The notes under the pieces are model-generated. The model had not been told where the DNA came from. It worked only from the letters and a program-made list of their open reading frames with translations, and made no database searches. Shown here piece after piece: positions 38,376 through 51,728 of a stretch of 64,000 nucleotides of DNA (the first letter of the stretch is position 1; every line of letters begins with the position of its first letter). This stretch comes from Paragonimus westermani. Lineage: Eukaryota; Platyhelminthes; Trematoda; Plagiorchiida; Troglotrematidae. The stretch covers positions 321,808 through 385,807 of the forward strand of contig QNGE01000131.1 of NCBI GenBank assembly GCA_008508345.1, in the 5' to 3' direction. The position numbers and the translations under genes are program-made.

Positions 38376-41300
38376 ACGCTGGGACCTTTTTCGAGAAATG
38401 GCTTATGTCGACATTAAAATTCACAGCTGAATCCAATGGTGCTTCCGTGATGAGCTTCAGTGACATTACGGGCATAGATTACAACCTAAAGCCATAAAAT
38501 TCAGTAGTTCGTAAATGTCAACCTCATGTGTTAACATACTTACTCTGTAACAAAACTGTTAATTGAGGCGATTCTCTCCGATTAGAAACGGACGCTAATT
38601 TGTCGATTAACGCTCGTGCTAGACCCCCATCAAAGTGCAACCTCTTGTTTCGTGTGATATCAAGATAACCACTTTTGGAAGAGAGCGGCATTAATGGATC
38701 TTGCAGATAAAATACAGCTTTGGAAACTTTGAAGTACAACTTTGACAGCATGACTGTCAGCCAGAGACCCTCTTTCGTCCGGCAGCCATTTCACAGTACT
38801 TCTATTCCCCTGTTTTATAATATGCGGTTCTTGCGGTTTTACGCTGTCTTAACTAAAACTAGGGTTTGTATAAAGTGGCGGAAAGCATTAATCAAATGAC
38901 TTGCTAACTGTCAGTAGTCTTGCACAAGGCCAGAAAACCTAGTAAGATACAAGAAACTATTTCCCCTTGCGTTTACATCATTCACACATTGGACGTATAA
39001 CGTTCAGTCAAAAACTACAAAGAAGGATTTAGGTGCAAACGACATACACCAGAATTATAATTGATAGGTTGGTTGTTCAATATCTTCTACTGCAACACCT
39101 ACGTTCAATTCGAATGCTTCTGATTAATAAACTAGAATATCTGCGCTATTGCGACTTCAAACTATGTGGCTGAAATCGCCTTCGTAAACGTCATTTAGTT
39201 TGAACGCACTGAACGCTGAAATGAGTAGTTTACTCCTCATAAGATAAAAATTGAGCAGATTAACTTGATAGATGAGCACATGAATTCCTGTTACATGAAC
39301 ATACAAATAGCTACAATACAGTGCTGTCGGCCTGGCATCCTGGTAGGAATGTTACTCTTGTGCTAGGATACAGCGAGTTTTTGCATAGATATGCCTCACA
39401 GATGATAGTAGCAATTATGAGAGGATTAACTGTAGCACGGTAGAAGCTAAAAGTTGTCGAGAAGCTTGCAAAATCTAACGGCATTCCCTTATCATTTTCA
39501 TGGACCCAATAATCCAGCCGAATTCACCCAGTTTTTTGTGTCGGTCAATGTACACAGGCGTCGAGAAAAGCACACTAGAATCTTACGTACGGCTAACTAA
39601 TATCGACCACATTTTGTGGACGGCCGACTAGGTCGTGTGGTGTGTCGAGCTGTCTTTCTCGTTTGTCTTGTTCAGTTACATTCACTTCAGAGCAATCAGG
39701 GATACTGATGAACGAAGTTAGGTTACTGGGTTAAAATTTCCCTCAGCGATTTACATTTCCAGACATTTGTGATTGCCTGAATTGTTTACGTGGGAATTTG
39801 CGAGTCGAGTTTTAGAAAATTGTGCCCACAAATTGTCAGCAAATGCCACACGCTAAAACTGTATGCTAATTGCCAGAAATTGTTGGCATTAAAGAAAAGA
39901 ATTTTGTCTAATTTGGTTGACAAACATGTTGTTCGGGAACTAAAACAGATCTAGAACGGAAAATACGAGGGATGAACACAAAACATATAATACAAAGGTT
40001 GTTGATGTTGAAGGGCAATCGAAACCTAAATTAAAGTGTACTTCGTACGGTTGTCTTTTCGTGTCGTCGTAATCTCTAGTTAATTAGTCTCACTGAGAGC
40101 AACAGTCTATTCTAGTTACTTTGCCTTTCGAATAGTGCGTTTCGCGAATATTATTCTACAAGAATAACCTGGAACAGTCGTTGCTGAATAATGCCGCACC
40201 TGAACATATCATGAACTGGTTTATTGCATTCTTTATGTCCTCAGTTGTCTCAACTGTCAAGTGGCATCTCTCCAACAATACTAATCTGCCTAGTTTCGAT
40301 AGCACAGGTGGACGTTTTATGGTGTCACTGTGTTCAGTCCATTTTACTCGGCACTGACTGAGTAGCCCTAAACAGGACTGAACTCTAATTACGGCGTTCT
40401 GTTTCTTGTGGCACCTTCTACGAACGGAACGTCCATAAACACAATTTAATTTTGTATAACCCTTTCAAACCTTGTAGTTTTCCGTATGATATTCATATTA
40501 ATTCGTCGGTTTTTACCCAAATGATGTTTAACTCAAAACAATTGGTTCCTTTAATCAATATCATCAGAGCAGAAAGAAGATACATCGTAACTATTAACAT
40601 TTCTTCGACGTTCAGCAGTAACAAGTGCAAAACACCGATTATGTGATAGTGACCAATGGAGACAGATATGAAAATGAACACGTATACATTCATACTAAGC
40701 ATTGTGTCATCAACACCACGGCAAACAGATGGACGTTTTTAACCATTTCAGCGCAAATAATGTATACCAGTTATTTTTAGTCAACATACTTAAGATAAAT
40801 GCTGGTGGGTACAGGTTCTATCAACGTTACAATATGTCGACTGCGTTGGGTGAATCAACATAGTGACTTGTCATGAGGTGCATAGCGTTCGACGGTGCGG
40901 AATTCCAAGAAAAAGGATTCACCGGGTTGATGTTGTTTAACATCCAAAACGTGCTCTGCATCTACGCAAGATAGCTCTGAATTTATTATGATATTATAAA
41001 TTTCACTGTAACTGCAAGTGAACTAGTGGACGAAGTGAGGGTTTAACTGTTAAGAGAATTCACGTTCACTCTAGTACACAACCAGTTATTTGGTGACTAC
41101 GATCCGGTGCATCCGGGAGAGTGTAGAGTAAGCCGCTTATCCTAAACACCTGCTCACTCTACTTTAAGGAGTTGCATAAAAACCTATTCTATTTAATCTG
41201 AAATTCATGGTATATGATAACGTTTGTCAAATACAAGTGCGAATAGTGAATTTTTAGTAGGGTTGATTAGTTACGTACATATTGGGCAACTATTTCAAGA

Positions 41301-42882
41301 TTGAGCACCAGTTGTAAACCTGTTGAGGAAGAAATCATAGACAATGAGGTGAATCGCTTTATATCAGTTCCAGGTAGGGATGTCTGTTCGGCCGACTAGA
41401 TAGATTAAGGGAGAGTCAAACTAAGTGAATTTACTAAATCTAAGCAGGCTTATTCGTGTCAGCAGAATAAAGACCGAACACTGAATGCCTGGTGTATAAT
41501 CTGGTGGTCAAGCCTTATTGTTAGATCAATAAACGCAAACCCTTGGACCCACTTGCTCAGCAAGTAGCCCGTCTGTTATTTTACCATGCTTGTTGCTAAG
41601 TTTTTCAGAAAGACTTTATAATGTACCACGTTTAATCTATCAAAAAATTCAGACTTACTGAGCCGATTTCTGAACACCACAATGCAGGAAAGCGGATAAA
41701 TTTACTAAACATTTTGGCTGAATCTGCTCAGGCGATTACGTCTGGCCTGGGATCTGCGTGTCAGTATTAAGCAAGTGATGTTTGTAAGACATCTGTGCCA
41801 AATTTGGTACAAACAAAGCGAAACAATTTGAGCGTCGTGTTCAACATGTTATTCATTAGCAAACTGGGAATAACAACGTGAGGAGCAAGTCGTAATACTT
41901 CGCGTTTCAACCACCTGGGCTGGCCTTCCTCAGGATTGTTTGCAATCGAAATCGCAACAACGAAAGTTTAGTGTTGTTAACGTTGTGCTATTCTCAGTCT
42001 GTTTATCAAGTGACGTTTGCTTTACCAGCACGCTGATCTCTAAACAGTTATCTTCCGAGGTTAGGTTCCGCCTCGCTCTATCTTAAATATCCTTATTCAT
42101 TATATCACTATTCTTCAGAAAATTTTCGAACAAATAATGCAATGACCTACCGATTCATAAACGTCTTTGAGCCCGGTGGACAACATTGTCACTACGATGT
42201 TGAAGGTTGAATTACAGATTCGCTTTCAGAGTGAAGTAATTATCAAGGGTAACTTCTTAAATGTTAACGAAACTGGTGTCTAGGTAGGCACTAACGCCCA
42301 TCATGTCCGCTCTTCAAGTGTTTATTTCGGATACTCTATACGAAAATATTTCCTCATTTGACAGCATCTAATTGAGGTCATAACCTGAACGTTAGTCCAG
42401 AAAAGTACGAACTCAGCAGTGCAAGGCAGTTATTGTTGCCGGATTTTACTCTTCCGCTGGTATATTGGTTTATCTTGAAAAAATTTACTGCCAGTACAAT
42501 GCACTCCAGTCAGCGTGGGTGGCAGACAAAGTATCATTTTATGCTTAAGCTCAGATTGTTTCACTGTATTCTTCCAAAATTAACACTAGTTGACTGACAT
42601 GTATTCAGCCATGCACTCAGTAACACTGAACACGTGAAACAAACTGTGAGTGATGTCTAACACCTCCGCCCCATTCCCGTTTTCACCGTATGCTAGTTTG
42701 CGCCCAGTAGGGTTACACGACCTCTCTATGCTGATTAGAATGTTTCACGACACTCTCTCAAACCGATAATTGTTAAGAGCCCCTGCACTCTCTTGAGTTT
42801 GTCTGAATTCGTCAATCTGAATGATGATTCTAATGGACAAGCCTTCACATCACAAGGCGAACCACCCTCTATTCGTTGACAG
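38376..42882. other. No identifiable gene
   Basis: AT-rich sequence. No domain, mobile element or RNA gene recognised on either strand. Confidence 0.5.
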
Positions 42883-42974
42883 GCTGGATGCCTAATTTCG
42901 ATTATGTCTACCTGATAGATGCTAACGAGGACAAGACTGGTCGTGGAATGTCGGCTGCAGAATTAACATCATGA
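42883..42974 (+). other. Candidate terminal exon, EF-hand-like wording
   Basis: A good acceptor (CCTCTATTCGTTGACAG) opens 30 codons, WMPNFDYVYLIDANEDK then TGRGMSAAELTS and a stop. The DANED...SAAEL wording recalls a calcium-binding EF-hand loop, but three extra residues sit where the loop should be 12 long, and the central glycine is displaced. No partner exon is identified. It may be a decayed copy or chance. Confidence 0.2.
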
Positions 42975-43760
42975 TACATCGGCCGGAACGTGATTGCTTT
43001 AATTCATTAGGCCCATAATAATACAAGGATCAGCAAAAAATTCACTTAGGCTTCGTCACAAAATAGTATGCTTTACATTAGACCCAAAAGGCTCTATCTG
43101 GTTATTTCACTGTTCATTGTTTTCAATTATTTATCAGGTAGGTTGATTAGATTTTTATATTCCTCATTTGCTGCAAGCTCCGATTGTTGGTGCTTACATG
43201 CAAGCATGCAGTTGCATACTGCCCAGTTCTCAAGCAAGTGCTGAGGAATCAGCAGTTTTAGTTGATCTTCTCTCAGTTCACAATATTAATTCTTTTGTAA
43301 TAATGCGCAAAACAGGTGAAGACTATTCTGTATGATGCCAGTCTGCACTGTAAGCTACAGCGTGCATATTTCTCATCGATCCTGTACATACCTATTTGCA
43401 CTAGTAATTTTTCACAGATATAACTTAACCTTTGGTAAACACGTATGCGAATCCACTTAGTCAACTTGTATACTAGCTAGATTGTTAATAGTCACAGGTT
43501 GAACAAATTGAGATATCATAAATCACATTATGTACTTTCTGTTTGTTGAACTTAGCCTGTCATAAGGGTTAGTTTGAAGCACTGATACACTTGCGAGTTT
43601 CCTGTGTTTTTTTCGGACCCAGTGTGGCCTATGAAGTAGTGGAAATTTTCTAAACTGTATCATGAAATCGTACGGCACCTTACTGCGCTGTAAGGTCCAT
43701 GGTATTCAATTACGTTGAGGTAACAAGAGTAATGTTACCTGTTCAACAATCTCCGGATGC

Positions 43761-43784
43761 CCACCACGTCCTTGGTGGTTTTTT
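43761..43784 (+). other. Small hairpin followed by T6
   Basis: CCACCA, a 6-base loop and TGGTGG form a perfect 6-bp stem followed by six T. No transcript is evident next to it. In a eukaryote a T run could stop RNA polymerase III, but no upstream A/B box was seen. Confidence 0.25.
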
Positions 43785-44538
43785 CACTCATCAGCCATGT
43801 GTGTTATTGGAGCTGGAAGGCCACTCTGGCTGTATAAGAGACTGAGAAAAAATGTATAAGTAAATGATAGATTTTAACTTATTCTTTCGTCGATACGCTA
43901 AAAATTCCTGGTAATATATTCATCAGGGAAGTTTCACGAGACCTGTCCACACAGATCAAGAGTGCGTGAATGCACACACTTCGAGTAACAACTGGTCGAA
44001 GTGTGTTGGCATCAACCAACCGAATCAAGCCAGACATGAGAATGATCTAACAATCGCTTTCGAGTTGCAGGTCTTCTACGTACTTGAGACCGTTTCTCTT
44101 CAACTAGCATCAAAGCGACATTTGCTTGGTGCCATTTAGTCTTTGATTAATAGATTTCCACAGCAGCCGGCAGTGTCTGCTATCACCCCGATTAAGTGAA
44201 CACAAAATATCTGGGCATCATACACATTCAAGAAAAAATGTGAACTTTGCATCGCGTAAGAATTTTCTCTGACAAGGAGGTTGTTTTTATTATAAAGTCA
44301 CTCAAACCATCATAAAAAACTGTGTCGTTCACTTAGTTAATCATCGTTTCAGAATATCCGATCACTTCGGACATGAAGGCTTGATGAGAAAAGTCTGTAC
44401 TTCAAACCCATTCAGATCAAACTAATGGTTGTTTGAATAATAACAACTGGCAGGCTACTCTTGGCTTGCCAGATAAAATTTATTGCATGAACCATAGTTC
44501 CTTGTTTCGCGTGATAATCTTTGGTATTCGTGACTCAC

Positions 44539-44595
44539 CTTTCTGTGCTGGTTTTCTTCAACGTACCGGAGGAAATCGCTGGGCGGATCTATAAA
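44539..44595 (-). other. Candidate minus-strand exon
   Basis: A 57-base segment, phase 0 at both ends, reads FIDPPSDFLRYVEENQHRK and is followed by a strong donor (AGAAAG then GTGAGT). The acceptor (TCTGCTGCATGCAG) is moderate. The frame also stays open upstream for about 27 codons to a TGA. No family recognised and no neighbouring exon found. Confidence 0.28.
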
Positions 44596-46512
44596 CTGCA
44601 TGCAGCAGAACTTGTGTAACAAATCATTACCACGACGTAAACAACAACCACGAGACGGAGCGTGTTGTTTTATTCACCGTTCGCGAGTGAGCATTCGACC
44701 GACACGTACTTAAAAGTAGAGCAAGATGCCGGGAGCAATGGTGTTTTTTCACATCAGGGCCCGGCTGGGAAACAGTTGAACTCTACCCAGAATTTACGTT
44801 TAACCACTCCTATCGTGGTTTATTAGTTTTCGTCAGTTTACTAGGAGTTTTGAACTAATGACTTTCATTGGTAATGTGTAAGTGAAGCAAGCATAGAAAA
44901 AATTATTTGATAGGCGCAATAATACAGAACCATTTTAGAAAATCTTAAAATATGTCAACGTTGGCGGTGCGAAAAATCCACACTTCAGTGAATGGGCTGA
45001 GCTTGGAGTATGCAGTGAGAAAAAGACGATGCTGATCTACATGTGATAGCCCTGTGCTTGAAATGTTTGTAACTATGTGGTAGTAAAGATTCCATTCGAG
45101 TTCAAGTGGTCGTTGGTGTGTAATTGTCGGGGAAAGATCAACAGAATATGAGGAGTAACAAAATCTACAAGCTTTGCGTTGTATCTCAATACCATAGTTT
45201 TTTTTATAAGCTGAACTCTAATCTCTAACTGAAAACATTCTTTCCGCCGGTAACTGTTTGCTGCAAGTTACAAACCCATTCACAGCTGTTGATTCATATC
45301 GTAACCAACGGCATTGATTATCAGCAGTGACATTCCAAATTCACGTTCTGATTAGGATGCTGATTAAATATAGAATACGCAGTGAACTGTACATTTTGTT
45401 GAAATTCAGACCTTTTGGTAAGCTTTCTCATCAAACCAGTTGAATCTATTCAATGATTATCTAAGTCTATGAACTTGACCAGCTATCAAATGGCGTATTA
45501 GTCGCTGTAACGGTTAATTCACAAATAAACAACTGTGGTTTCAAAAAACAAGTTTGTCTAACTGATCAGCGGTTATCAGTTCACTGCTTTGACAAAAGTT
45601 TGTATTCGACTGGATGGCGTCAAGGTGAAGTCAAGAGTTTTGAGTGTTATTATATGGGAGTAGTTTCCCACTGTAGACTAGAAGGTTGTGTGAGGCCATG
45701 ATTCCGAACTTAAGCAGTAGCGCTGACGGACAGCAAAACGTTCTCAGGAACCGTTTGTTGCCATTCACAGTCGGTGCGCAGGATAGTTCGTTACACTGTA
45801 AACAGCAGATGCCGTCACAAACGCCTCATTCATATAATCGTTTATTAGGTTGAGCATACCAACTCAACTTGCCACACAATCTTGCAAGCTAACTGGTTAA
45901 CAGATGAACATGAAAAAAGTTAGATACTTTTTCAACATTACCACTGGATGCATATTGGGGGGGGGGTTAAGAATTGGCTAAGGGATGTGATACAGATAAA
46001 CCATTTTAAATGTGGATTCTACAGGAAATATATGTTGGTCAGTTTTGCTTTGTTTCCGTTTTGTGACGGGCGCCTGAAGTGAGGAGATGAGGTAAAGCCT
46101 TTCATAGTAGGAAAAACAGCGAAAGTTGGGCAATAGGATCGCACAACAAATTCATTCAGTATGCACTTCCCAGTCGCAAACGAGCTTCGTCAAACAAAGG
46201 AAGTCGATGGTTAACTGAAAAATGCTGGTTAGTATTATGAGATTTTGATTAATAAAAACTGAACATAACGCACAGTTGGTCGCACTTTCATACCCTCATT
46301 CTATACAACTCCTTTCAAAGGAGCCATTACACTGGAGTTCAGGTATTGTCAAAGCGCTTTATCAGAGCGTACCCCTCCTGTGATCGCGATCTGAACATGG
46401 ATCACGCATTTTTAGGGGAAAACTTTGACAAACGCTTTGGTGACATCACACCTGGCAGTGAAAATACGAAGTGTCACTGTCTACGGTTGCTGTCCAATCT
46501 GTGTTAACTGAG
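44596..46512. other. No identified gene; homopolymer G run
   Basis: Contains a run of ten G at 45957-45966. A plus-strand ATG frame at 45698-45856 (52 codons, beginning MIPNLSSSADGQQNV) follows an acceptor-like site, but has no good donor and no recognisable domain. Confidence 0.4.
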
Positions 46513-46784
46513 GCGCACCAATGCCTACCGGCAGCTCAAAAGCTGCTCAACGACTTCTTCAGTTACCGTAACTTCTATCTAAAGGTATGTTTGAAACATC
46601 GGGCAGTTGATCTGAGTTAGGCGGCTGGTTGCAGTGTATTCGACAGGCATGGCATAACTATCAGAAAACTATTCACAACCCAATGCGGTAAACTTTTCCG
46701 AAAGCCCCACTATCTTTGGCCTCGCGAGCTCGCAGCCGGTGGTCCACGGCAATATCTTTTAACGAATTGCTACCTTATTTATAG
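46513..46784 (+). other. Candidate three-exon coding segment with tiny introns
   Basis: Three short plus-strand pieces read as one frame if two very short introns are removed. The first (46513-46584) reads AHQCLPAAQKLL then NDFFSYRNFYLK and has donor GTATGT. The second (46635-46687) reads CIRQAWHNYQKTIHNPM and has donor GTAAAC. The third (46736-46784) reads RWSTAISFNELLPYL and a stop. The introns would be 50 and 48 bases, each ending CAG, and the phases agree. Flatworm genes do have introns this short. However, the patch is relatively GC-rich and other frames are open too, and I recognise no protein family. Confidence 0.25.
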
Positions 46785-49700
46785 ACCTATGAACACCACT
46801 CAGTAATGTATTCACTGATGCGAATTACTGACTACACGTGGCATTCCCTTCCGGCAAGACTGAGATAAAGATGTCATGGCGGTGTTTATGTGCGGTCTAA
46901 ACATGGTTGCTGCCGTCTTAATAGCCGTGGCCAATCACTCAATTTCTTCGCTGCCGTGCGCGAATATCGCACTGTCACCTGCAGACAACAGCACGAAAAT
47001 GGTCGAGTAACATAACAAGACTGACGATACACCGGGTAGTCAGCAGACGACTGGTAATTCGGTGTGCGACAAGGACACCATCCTCTGAGCCTAGAAAACC
47101 ATCGGTTTATATTGCGACCCAAATACACATTAAATGATGATGCAGTTAAGAGACAGTAGTACTGCACGCCAGATAAAAAAAATCTGATTTAGGATTCATG
47201 TTGTAAGCGTCAGAGGGCGACAGGTAAGCTGTAACACATTTTTGTCAATATTTTATACAGAGGCAGCAGAAAACTCAGTCCGGTTTGTCTCGCTTAGTAG
47301 CCGACGTGATATCCAATTTACGTTGGGTTTTGTTGTCACTGGTTATATAAGTTAGGGGTCCTACCAGAACTCCCTGATCAAGACAAGAAAATTGCAACAG
47401 GCTCTCAGCTTCAAATTCTGTGCTCGCTAATACGCATGGATAAAGTAGACTCTAACAGTGCAGTTTTTCCTGAACAAACAGTCCGCCTGACACCAACTAT
47501 TAACTTGGTGGGCAAACGTATGGAATTCGCCAAGCCTCTATCCACAGGTCCGTCTAACATGGGTGACTCCTTCGGTATGATCCTTGTTCAACCAGTGACT
47601 GTGTCAGGAACTCTAGAAGTAAAGAGAAGGACGTTTGCACACTGCCGGGACAACTGGATTCTGCGGTCGGTGTATGCAGAAGCGGACCTTGTGAAGAATG
47701 GTTCAACCCTAGTTTCCTACTAAACATGATTGGCTCTGTCAACAATCCGACGCTGAAGTGATGAACCTTAATGCGCGTGGTCCAATTCATACGTGATCAG
47801 AGTATCTGTTCTAGTCAACAGTTTCAGAGAGCCTCCGGGTAGGGTAGTTTAGCTGTACTTGTCTGTGAAACTATTCTGTAGTTGCCAAAAGAAAAACCAA
47901 CAGCAGCAGTACAATTAAACAAACACGGATGAGCAGCAATATATCTGTGCATACAGCCAATGTGTTATCTGTTCCATTAGGGTGTTTTGGTCATCTCTGA
48001 TCTTATTTGAATCAAACAAGCAATGTTGTATTGTACGAAACCTCAAAATGGATATTTACGTTTATGAAGTAAATGACTTCGGCGGACGCAACTATTCGGG
48101 TGATTAGATTACCTGTTGGTGGAAGAAATCAGAAAATAAATTCAAGAAAAAAGGAAAAGTTGGGTTATCCAGTTTCAGTGATAGTACCGAGTAATATATG
48201 TATACCAAACAGTTACACGTGAAGATATGTACGATAGGTGCCCGTTTTGAAAAAGGGGTTGATATGCAAGACTGGGGTGTGAATCCATGGAATGGGGAGT
48301 TGCCTAAAATGGTATGCTTCAAAACAGTGGCCAATATTGTCCTTACTGAATACCACAGGCTTCTGAAAACGCCAGAAAAGCTAGACAAAGTGTTTCCATC
48401 AAACGCTGCTCAGCAATCCATGTTCTATCAGAGTTTCTTTTGATAAGGATTTATGGCTACCTGATCAATACCCAGTTAAACATCTAGTTACTGGACCAGT
48501 ACCCTCTTTGGCTGATCCTTAGTGGTATTCAACTCATTTCTTATCGGTCTGGTCAACAGCAATGAACTGTGAATCAAGTGTGTTATACTGGCGCTTTTCT
48601 ATACAGCACATGGGGACCGGAAGGTAAATATCACCCGTGTAGAGGGTAAAGACTAACGGTTCAACGGCCATAGACTTATACATGACCAGCGTAACAAATT
48701 TACGGAACAATGGATCATCTTTTAGACAATTAAATAAAACTAATATAGTACCGTCCTATGAAAGAAATGGAGCTTTATAGATCTACCATGACAACAGGAA
48801 ATGCAGAGAGAAATACTAATGGAATAAGTGACTAATCGGACGAGCAATTCACGAACGAACAAGTTAAAGTGAAGACTTAAAATGTATATAACGGACGAAA
48901 AGCCAGAACGTTTTTGCTTAGTATTTAGTCCCTCTGGATCCGTTTGATCTCAAAAAATCTCGGCTAATTAATATACATTGAACTGTCTCTTCAAGAGTGA
49001 TTTATATCATTACGGTTAAAAACACGTAGACTTAGTTTACATCACAGTGAAGTACGCAATCAGTACTGCACACGTAGGTGAATAACAAATCAAAACATCC
49101 TGAAGTAATCGAAAACGTTCACGTAAGAACTATGGAAATTGAACGCTGTTCCTTTATTAGTCGAATGCGTAAAATACAGGAAGCTCTCTTAAACGGGATA
49201 TGAAGTTCATCGAGCACGCTTTTGAACTGTGTAGAAGGTTATGGCTAATTACGCCTATCTGACATACTTTGGGGCAGAGAAGCTTATCTTCTGTCCTGGT
49301 TTTGTTCTTATGTATTCAGCTTGTAGACAACTGTACAGGAGTAACTTTTGAACGCAAGCAAACTGATGTGACTTCCAAAAATCTGTTGATAATTTGAGTA
49401 TGGTAACATTGATAAGTCCAGTTTGAGCTGTATTAGATAAGGGTGGGTAAACAGCATACGTGAGAAATGTTCATATTCACTGTGCGGTTCATCTTAAAAT
49501 ATTATGCCGATAAATCAAATTAAGCGGTGAGTCCAACGTACTTGAAGATGCCCAATCGAGTGATGATTCACTAACCAAGTGAAACTGTAGACTGAGTCAA
49601 GGCCTTGATCACATTGCATCATTCGGAATTCCAAGGGTAATCTGCAATCAGATTGAAGCTGGTAAACTTTGTCAAAAAAGTACAGAAATAGATAAGAGCG

Positions 49701-50431
49701 CCCTGATTCAATTACAGTGGAATCGGTAAAAACTTACAGTGTTTGTAACGCTCGGTGGATTCGATTTAGAGTATGGAAGTAGGTTACCTTCGAGCTGATC
49801 TGACCTTCAGGCCCTCTGGTCGGATCGTTCGGAAGGCTTCAGTGTAGTTGACATCTTATTGAATTTGGATGAGAAATAAGATGAAATTAACGATTGTTTT
49901 TGGTAATTCCACATTAAAATAAAGCAGCCGCAGAAGTATTTAAAATAATTTGCATTTACAAGATGGTGAACTTAACTTGGTAGCCTTACCCAAGAGTGCC
50001 TGAACAATCAAGCAGGTGAGGTTGAGGCTGAATTAGGCAAGCTTGCGTTTCTACTCCATTGGCGTGACCTTGGTTCTGACAAGAATGGTCCGACAGAAAG
50101 TACGGGATCTACAAGCGGGGTACTGATTTCTTTTGATTATGAAAAATTGTATTATGTAACTCGAAGATGACTTGCTTGGTTTGTGGTTACCGTGTACTGC
50201 AAGTCAGAGTAGATATCTCAAGGACTATTTTCCAAACTTCAATGACAATTGAGACAAGATAATAGACCGAGTTCAGAAGTAACGCCTTGTTTAATCTGAT
50301 CACAAAAATATACACTAAAATTGTAAGTCCCAGACAAATAGTATTCAAGCAAGACAGAAACGATGGAAAAAATTACTGGACTTATTGATTATTCCGAACC
50401 GAAATTCAACGTTATCGTCTGAGTTAGAAAA
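46785..50431. other. No identifiable gene
   Basis: A GC-richer patch at 47.4-47.8 kb is open on both strands (95 and 78 codons), without a recognisable product; it may be an old repeat. Nothing else supported. Confidence 0.4.
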
Positions 50432-51225
50432 AGAAGACATTCGAATTTTTGAATACCAGCATCAAGCGATGGGAGAATGACACAGTGGGTCGATCAGTAT
50501 ATCGTACCCTCATCTGGGGAGGACATTATATGGATTTCGAGAGTTTCTTATCTATACCTAACGAACACTCGTTGGCTCGTTGTCTCTTTTACAGAGCGCG
50601 AATTATATGTACCGGTGATGCACCAGATACAGGATTGAAATTTATCCGGGAAACTCTGGTCTCCAACGGTTATTCACTGAGTTTTATCGACATTCACAGC
50701 CGGCCGAAAGTAGTAAACCGACAAGAAACGTTTGCTTCGAAGAAACCAGTGTACATACAGTTACCACACAAAGGAGACAGTAGTAGGTCATTCCTAACGT
50801 GACGACTGATGTAGGCCACCCGACGGACGCACAATGAAGCTACACTGCATTTGCTCACTCACACCAAGTTACTCACACTTCCTCACACTAAAACGCGGAT
50901 AGCAGGGCTGCCCGCTTCGCACTGTAGCTACCGGTCCACCTAAAGCTGCATTGACGCTTGCATTAATCGATCCTTGTGCCTTAGGATGAAGGAACACGTA
51001 TCAAAGTATATGGAGGACTCGATGTGTGGCATGACGCTAAGCTAGCCACCTTCCGCTATCGCCAGAAACCTACGGGAGACTGGTCATGTGGTCGACCCGA
51101 CGAACGCTTCAAGTCTGGCGATGCGTCAACACAAGCTTGTTATCCTTAAATCACTCGAAGCGCTGCTTGACACGCGTATTAATTCAGTTCTGTATGTGTT
51201 AAACTTGAAGGTTCGTCCGCTGTGA
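50432..51225 (+). mobile_element. Penelope-like element, RT end and GIY-YIG region (dead)
   Basis: One plus-strand frame shows Penelope-like wording throughout. FEFLNTSIKR and SVYRTLIWGGHY match the block after the RT active site. Then come LARCLFYRARIICTGDA, LVSNGYSLSFID and PVYIQLPHKGD, the end of the RT/thumb. After in-frame stops come TRIAGLPASHCSY and LRMKEHVSKYMED, from the endonuclease region, and IARNLRETGHVVDP near the C-terminus. Stops interrupt at 50800, 50812, 50941, 51043 and 51223, with no frameshift needed. The expected YIGRT stretch is changed beyond easy recognition. The 5' half of the element is missing. Old and inactive. Confidence 0.85.
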
Positions 51226-51587
51226 ATTTGACCAACGAGAGACTAATGGATATACTGACTCGATGTACGAAACTAATTTGTGTGAATATTTTTGATGTTC
51301 ACCGCTGTTTATTCAACAACTGACACAAATATAAGAAAAGGTACAACCACCTTTCAGAACCGGTCTTCCGATTTTGTTATTCATACTTCACCAGAATAGA
51401 AGAGGAAAGATGCTGTGTTCGTGGAGAGTTTTGGGCACTGAAGAGGATTGTTTCGGTTCTTTCCAGATTCCAGATTCATAAAGCAATTTTGCGAATGGCT
51501 GCTTCCGGTCATTCTCATTGGGCTTTCACAGTGACAATAGAGAAATTGTAATAAATTAAATAGATCATTCAAAATCACGTGGTGCAG
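51226..51587. other. No identifiable gene
   Basis: AT-rich DNA after the Penelope fragment. No terminal repeat like those at 38 kb was recognised here. Confidence 0.4.
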
Positions 51588-51728
51588 ATCACCGTCTCAT
51601 GGACGAGGGTGGGCTTGCTGGAGAATGCACTGAAGTGTCACACGGGCCTGTCATGAGGCGCACGCTCGTCGGTGTCAAGTACCGTAGGCTTACTTGGGTT
51701 TCAAGTGGTTGTGGGATAATTAGACAAG
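51588..51728 (+). other. Candidate symmetrical (1-1) exon
   Basis: A 141-base GC-rich segment lies between acceptor GTGGTGCAG and a strong donor CAAG/GTGAGT. It has one open frame (HRLMDEGGLAGECTEVSHGP and onward), phase 1 at both ends. No domain is recognised. The sharp composition change and open frame beyond the donor also fit an old repeat, so the call is weak. Confidence 0.22.

Noticed and set aside
47436..47790. Overlapping 95- and 78-codon ORFs
   Set aside because: Open on both strands, as GC-richer DNA often is, with no recognisable protein or splice support.
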